Shown here: positions 60,340 through 64,000 of the stretch, piece after piece
Layout of the letters: every line of letters begins with the position of its first letter
Numbering within the stretch: the first letter of the stretch is position 1
DNA from: Bin5 sp965207495
GTDB lineage: Bacteria; Chloroflexota; Anaerolineae; Caldilineales; Caldilineaceae
DNA: 64,000 bases
Reading direction: 5' to 3'
Assembly (NCBI GenBank): GCA_965207495.1
Contig: CBDBMP010000005.1
Coordinates: forward strand, 1-64,000
The notes under the pieces: generated by a model
What the model was told of the DNA's origin: nothing
What the model saw: the letters and a program-made list of their open reading frames with translations, nothing else
Databases searched by the model: none
Position numbers and translations under genes: made by a program

Positions 60340-61098
60340 ATAGTGTCGCTTGTCGCTTGTCGCTTGTCAATAGACAGCCAAGGCCTGCGCCCGTTACTTG
60401 CCTTTTGCGGCCGTCTGCATTATTGACTTTATGAGTCCCACTTTTTTGGGCACCCACAAGGGGCGCCCCTACGATTGGCGAAGGCGGTGTATCCGATGCA
60501 CCGCATGAACGCAGCTGCGCTGGCTTGCTGCCCTACGCCATGTAGTCCGGAGATTGGCCGCGCCGTCTGCGGCGCACATGCGCAGCTGCATTCCCCGCCA
60601 TGCGCGTGCGCGTCTTGATCCGCATTAGCGGGCGCGTTCGCCGGCGTGGGGCGGGCGTTCTTGAGGCAAAGACTGTCGTCCGTCCAGGAAACGCGGGCGG
60701 CGTTTCTTGATCGCAAAAGGATCAGGGCCCGTGGACGGATATCGGATTCTGTCAGACACGGCATTATGACCGAGTCCGCTACACTCATCCTGATGGAACG
60801 GAATGGCAAGGGTGCATCCCAGATTCTTTGATAGCCACTGTCTGAATCAAGAATGGTCAGTTATTCGTTATTTGTGACCCCACCCGTTCAAGGAACTTAG
60901 GTTGGGGAATGGACAGGACTGCTGTAGCACAGTTTTCATGCCATCAGCCTTCTTTTTTGGCGCCATGCTTGACCAAGCCTTCACCGCTGGCACCATTCAG
61001 GTATTCTTCGCAACGTCGTTGGTTGGCGGCAGGCACACTGTCGGACAGGGGCAACGCTGCGAAGAAGGCGCAGCGGTCGGGTGAGGCATGTTTTTGGA
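60340..61098. other. intergenic, short repeats
   Basis: Contains (TGTCGCT)x3 at about 60344-60366 and the GTAGGGGCGCCCCTTGTGGGTGCCC-type intergenic repeat (60448-60474, inverted). No gene could be supported on either strand. Confidence 0.5.
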
Positions 61099-61230
61099 GG
61101 GGGGCGTTGCGGGGGCACAGCCCCCGCACAAGGGAGGCCGCTTGCGGCCGACCGCCCATAGATCAGAAATAAGGAGCGGGAGATCCCTTCGCTCGCCCCA
61201 AGCAAGGTCGCGAATTGAATGTGGCTGAGA
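61099..61230 (+). repeat. double-hairpin direct repeat, left copy
   Basis: GGGGGCGTTGCGGGGGCACAG with GCCCCCGC hairpin, then GGCCGCTTGCGGCC hairpin, GACCGCCC and, further on, GAGATCCCTTCGCTCGCCCC and GGCTGAGACGTTG. The right copy is at 62957-63090 in the same orientation, so both flank the solute-binding gene. Confidence 0.7.
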
Positions 61231-61323
61231 CGTTGCGGATTTTCCAGAGCAGCGAAATAGGGTGCTACGAATCAACACAATAATTTGGGATGCACCCAAT
61301 GGCAACGAGCCCTACCGAGTTCG

Positions 61324-62583
61324 CTACGGCGCATATCTGAACACGACCGGCAACTGCGTGATATCGTTTATGGTGGGGTCGGTGTAATGCGATATGAGGA
61401 TCAGGCCGGTGCCGCAGTCTCCGAAACTGTCACAGGAGATGGCGCCGATGATACCGTTGAAGCCGGTCGTATTGGTCAGCGCCTCCCGCAGCCTGGCGCG
61501 GTCGATGAAAAGTGTATCGCCGTCCGTCACCGCGACCTCCTCGATCGCGCGCAGCAGAATGGTAGCGGCATCGTACGCGAGCGCGATGTAGGCGTAGTTG
61601 GAGCCCTCGTTGTACTGCTGGCGGTAGGCGGCGAACAGTTCATCGCCGCTTCTGCCGGTCGCCTGGTTGACATTGGCGCCGAAGTTGAACTCCGGGCCCG
61701 ACAGGTAGGCGTCCACCGACTTCAGCTCGGTGAACAGCAGCGACTCGCTGTTGATAAGCGCCAGCCCTGCAAGCCCCTCCACCTCCTCGATCTGCTGCAC
61801 AACATGGCCGGCCTCGTCGGGGAAAAGGGGAAAGAAGATGCCCTCCGGGTTGGCGGAGGCGATGCGCGTCAGCACGGGGATCATGTCGGTGTCTCCCCTG
61901 CTCACCTCCTCAAGCGCGGTGACCGCGCCGCCCAAGGCCTCGAACGCGACTGCGAAGGCGGCCGTAATCCCGGTTGTGTAGGGATCGCCGTCATGGATGG
62001 CGGCCATTCTGTGCAAGCCCAGTTGGTTATGCACAAATTCCGCGACCGCTTGTGCCTGGTAGAGGTCATTGCTCGATACCCGGTAGTAGCCGGGATGGTA
62101 GTTGGCCCCGGCCTTGCCGCGCAGGTCCGACGTCAGGGAGGGCGCTGTATTCGAAGAAGAGATCATGACCAGGCCGGCCTCGCTCAGAATGGGAGAGGCC
62201 GCGGCCGCGGCCACCGAGCAGGAAGTCCCGATCACGCCGACCACGCGGCGGTCGCCCACGGCTGTTTCGGCCGCGGCCTTGCCTCCTTGCGCGGTACAGA
62301 GCGAATCCAGACCTGCGCCCATGCTGACTTTGTGTCCCTTGATCGGACCGTAATCGGCCAGCGCCATCGCCACTGTCCGCTGTCTCGGAATCCCCAAATC
62401 CGCGATGCTGCCGGTAAGCACCTCGAGGGAACGAATCTGGATATCCTCACCGGGTCCCACAACCACGGTTCCCAGCGGGCTGACGACCATGTTCTGCGGC
62501 ACACATGCGCCGCTGAGCAGCAGCGTCATAATCAGTGCCAGACAGCCCAGTAGCGCCGGGCGCGGCATGTCAAATGTTTTCAT
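61324..62583 (-). CDS. branched-chain amino acid-type ABC solute-binding lipoprotein
   Basis: 419 residues. Lipoprotein signal (LLLSGACVP) and a type I periplasmic-binding fold: SIADLGIPRQRTVAMALADYG, VVGVIGTSCSVAAAAASPIL, GYYRVSSNDLYQAQAVAEFV, HDGDPYTTGITAAF, LIDRARLREAL..TTGFNGIIG. It binds a small ligand (amino acid, urea or similar) for an ABC importer. No permease or ATPase genes are nearby, so it is an orphan or acts as a sensor. GGAG precedes the start. Confidence 0.9.
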   Translation of the reverse strand: MKTFDMPRPALLGCLALIMTLLLSGACVPQNMVVSPLGTVVVGPGEDIQIRSLEVLTGSIADLGIPRQRTVAMALADYGPIKGHKVSMGAGLDSLCTAQGGKAAAETAVGDRRVVGVIGTSCSVAAAAASPILSEAGLVMISSSNTAPSLTSDLRGKAGANYHPGYYRVSSNDLYQAQAVAEFVHNQLGLHRMAAIHDGDPYTTGITAAFAVAFEALGGAVTALEEVSRGDTDMIPVLTRIASANPEGIFFPLFPDEAGHVVQQIEEVEGLAGLALINSESLLFTELKSVDAYLSGPEFNFGANVNQATGRSGDELFAAYRQQYNEGSNYAYIALAYDAATILLRAIEEVAVTDGDTLFIDRARLREALTNTTGFNGIIGAISCDSFGDCGTGLILISHYTDPTINDITQLPVVFRYAP

Positions 62584-62662
62584 GGGTCTTTTCTCCTTGG
62601 TCTGGCTGGCTGTTGACCGGGCATAGATCGCGGCTTGTGGGGGCGGGCGGAGCTTCGGCAGT

Positions 62663-62691
62663 AGTGTACCCGCGCGGCGGTTGTTGTGCCA
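62663..62691 (-). promoter_or_regulatory. conserved promoter upstream of solute-binding gene
   Basis: On the minus strand TGGCAC, a 17-bp spacer with CCGCGCGG, and TACACT, matching 56477-56505 box for box. Confidence 0.65.
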
Positions 62692-62956
62692 GTTCAGGGG
62701 GGATGGCGGGCTGTAGTGCCGCCCCATGCTGCAGAAGCAGGTCATTCCGCCGCTGGCAGCGCAGGGCGGAACGGCAGTTTTTATTAGCTGGCTTTGTAAC
62801 TACTAAGCCGCATACAGTGTGTGTCTTGATAAACTCTTCATCTTCGCCGTCGTTCGGGCTTTGTGATGGTGTATTCGGTTGGCAGCCGCCAGGTTGGTTG
62901 GGGCGCACTGTTGGCATGCCACGGCGGTGGGAAAGAATCAGCACGGTGGGTAGACC

Positions 62957-63090
62957 GAGGGGGGCGTTGCGGGGGCGCAGTCCCTGCACAAGGGAGGGCC
63001 GAAGGCCCGACCGCCCAAAATACAACAATGGGGGGAGAACGAACAGTTATGCTCGCCTCATTCAGGGTTGCGAATCAGTTGCGGCTGAGT
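62957..63090 (+). repeat. double-hairpin direct repeat, right copy
   Basis: GGGGGCGTTGCGGGGGCGCAG, GGGCCGAAGGCCC hairpin, GACCGCCC, then GCTCGCCTCATTCAGG and GCGGCTGAGTAG. Same order as 61099-61230 with the loops diverged. Confidence 0.7.
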
Positions 63091-63111
63091 AGTTACCTGG
63101 TTTTCAGTTTT

Positions 63112-63222
63112 TGGTGAACTGTCGAGTACGCGGAGAGCATCTTTTTGTCCACGAAGGGCCACCAAGAACACCTTTTTATCCGCGAAGTCACGCGAAGGAC
63201 CGCGAAGAGCGCCCAAGGCGTA
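63112..63222 (+). repeat. 'TTTTTGTCCACGAAGG' intergenic repeat, copy C
   Basis: AACTGTCGAGTACGCGGAGAG then CTTTTTGTCCACGAAGGG, and a second unit CCTTTTTATCCGCGAAG..CGCGAAGG.CGCGAAGAGCGCCC. The longest copy of this repeat. Confidence 0.55.
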
Positions 63223-63394
63223 TCGGATATTTCATGCGTGGCTGCGCAGTCGTTCGCGGGTCGGCTGCACTTTGCGAGTGCTGCCGCCGGCGACGTGTCC
63301 GATATGTGTCCGTTTTCCATCCGATCCGAATTCAACCCCGCTCAGGGCCGTAATCTGAGCCAATTCAGGCCGATTCACACCGCCTGAGACGCGA

Positions 63395-64000
63395 TCAGAT
63401 GTGTGTAGCGTGCTCGATTGGCAGGGCCTTGCGCGGTCCTATGCGGAAGAAGTCGCCTCGATTCTCAACCCAGTCATGGTGGCTGCCAAAAAAGGCTTTG
63501 TGCCGGCGCTCCGTTTCGTTCATCGCGTCAGCGTCCTTTTCCAGCGGCCCGATGTCGACGATGCAACTCAGGGCCAACCGGAACCAGCCCAGGGCTCTTT
63601 GGCATTCTTCGTCATCTTCGTAATAGTCGAAGTGCTGCCGGATGACGTTTGTAACCGCGCCGCTGAAAACTGTCAGATCTTCCTCGCTGAGCAGCCGCCG
63701 GGCCAGGGCCGTCACCTCCATCAGCTGCCAGTCCCACAGGTCGTCAGCCGACACAACGTATATGGGCCTGTTCTCAGGCGGCTTCTCGGCTGGTTTGCTC
63801 TTTGTAAGCGCGGCGGAAACGCTGGCAAATGCGACAATTTGTCGTTTTTGGGGATAGTTTTGGCGCAAGCGGACAAAGCGCTGGGCAGTGCGGACGGGTA
63901 TGCCGCGCTCTCTAAGGGCCGGAGTCCATGTGCCATGCGGGAGCTGCTCTTTGATGCGCAGTAGGGCATCTCCTGCAAGCCAGGCCTCCTCGACCGTGCG
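63395..64000 (-). CDS. DUF3102-like protein, best-preserved copy (5' end beyond window)
   Basis: At least 201 residues, open to the window edge. N-terminal half: TVEEAWLAGDALLRIKEQLP, HGTWTPALRERGIPVRTAQRF, RLRQNYPQKRQIVAF. This is the DUF3102-like block (repeated GdaLLriKe.lpHG.W...L..rg...RTAqR). The C-terminal half (RPIYVVSADDLWDWQLMEVTALAR, LSEEDLTVFSGAVTNVIRQHFD, RALGWFRLALSCIVDIG) is an unassigned helical region not seen in other copies. The palindrome CGACAATTTGTCG (63832-63844) lies at the boundary of the two halves. DUF3102 proteins are phage/plasmid-borne; function unknown. Confidence 0.75.
   Translation of the reverse strand, partial: RTVEEAWLAGDALLRIKEQLPHGTWTPALRERGIPVRTAQRFVRLRQNYPQKRQIVAFASVSAALTKSKPAEKPPENRPIYVVSADDLWDWQLMEVTALARRLLSEEDLTVFSGAVTNVIRQHFDYYEDDEECQRALGWFRLALSCIVDIGPLEKDADAMNETERRHKAFFGSHHDWVENRGDFFRIGPRKALPIEHATHI

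Noticed and set aside
19385..63844. Diversity-generating retroelement as cause of the modular tails
   Set aside because: No reverse transcriptase and no adenine-biased template/variable repeat pair; changes are block exchanges, not point variation.
1..64000. tRNA or rRNA genes as integration sites
   Set aside because: No cloverleaf with a GGTTCGAATCC-type arm or rRNA block was recognised on either strand.

Overview
The window is an accessory, defence-rich genomic island from a GC-rich bacterium. The taxon is not fixed by any marker gene. The abundant short intergenic repeats, the many small lipoproteins and the octaheme cytochrome would fit an uncultured Chloroflexota-like lineage, but that is an inference. 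I found no rRNA, tRNA or housekeeping operon. Roughly a third of the window is decayed DNA: fragments of transposases, integrase, restriction-modification and toxin genes joined in mosaics.

Layout. 1-1.8 kb: the distal part of a type I-E-like CRISPR array (29 repeats; leader and cas genes would lie left of the window). 1.8-4.6 kb: a hypothetical gene, a polytopic membrane protein, two orphan repeats of an unrelated CRISPR type, and remnants of a peptidase and a tyrosine recombinase. 4.7-12 kb: a truncated XRE regulator, small lipoproteins, a 14-repeat RCC1-like secreted protein and an intact tyrosine recombinase. A ~60-bp element beside the recombinase recurs beside its pseudogene. 12-15 kb: hicBA, a phage-type gene pair (HNH plus a conserved protein) and an MNT/HEPN pair. 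16.3-18.7 kb: an octaheme hydroxylamine-oxidoreductase-like cytochrome with a membrane partner. 19-24.5 kb: small plasmid/phage-type proteins, an SH3 protein and a lipoprotein paralogue. 24.8-29.3 kb: an integrated replicon encoding a ribbon-helix-helix protein, TOPRIM primase, RepA-like helicase and putative initiator, followed by four 21-bp iterons and two hairpins, an arrangement like IncQ plasmids. A truncated copy of the origin lies 0.6 kb further on.

30-40 kb: M28 peptidase, a second MNT/HEPN pair, a SIMPL protein, a diacylglycerol-kinase-family enzyme, a Tat-exported multi-TM protein with an HNH-like motif, and BrnTA. 40-56.5 kb is the core defence cluster, all on the minus strand: an FRG-domain protein; a 1437-residue nuclease-TPR-GreAB_C-PIN protein; a two-gene CBASS (CD-NTase plus S-4TM effector); an AlbA_2/Schlafen-like protein; and a 1348-residue type IIG-like restriction-modification enzyme. 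57-64 kb: a secreted coiled-coil protein, a DUF6226-like protein, higBA, a branched-chain-amino-acid-type solute-binding lipoprotein, and at the right edge the best-preserved member of a DUF3102-like family.

The most unusual structure is a dispersed 13-bp palindrome (CGACAAWTTGTCG). It occurs 13 times plus one half-site, from 19.4 to 63.8 kb. On one side it is joined either to the N-terminal half of a DUF3102-like gene or to the 3' tail of a type IIG restriction gene. On the other side it is joined to at least four unrelated sequences, usually keeping the same reading frame. This looks like either a recombination hub or a conserved mobile hairpin, and the island appears to have been assembled around it.
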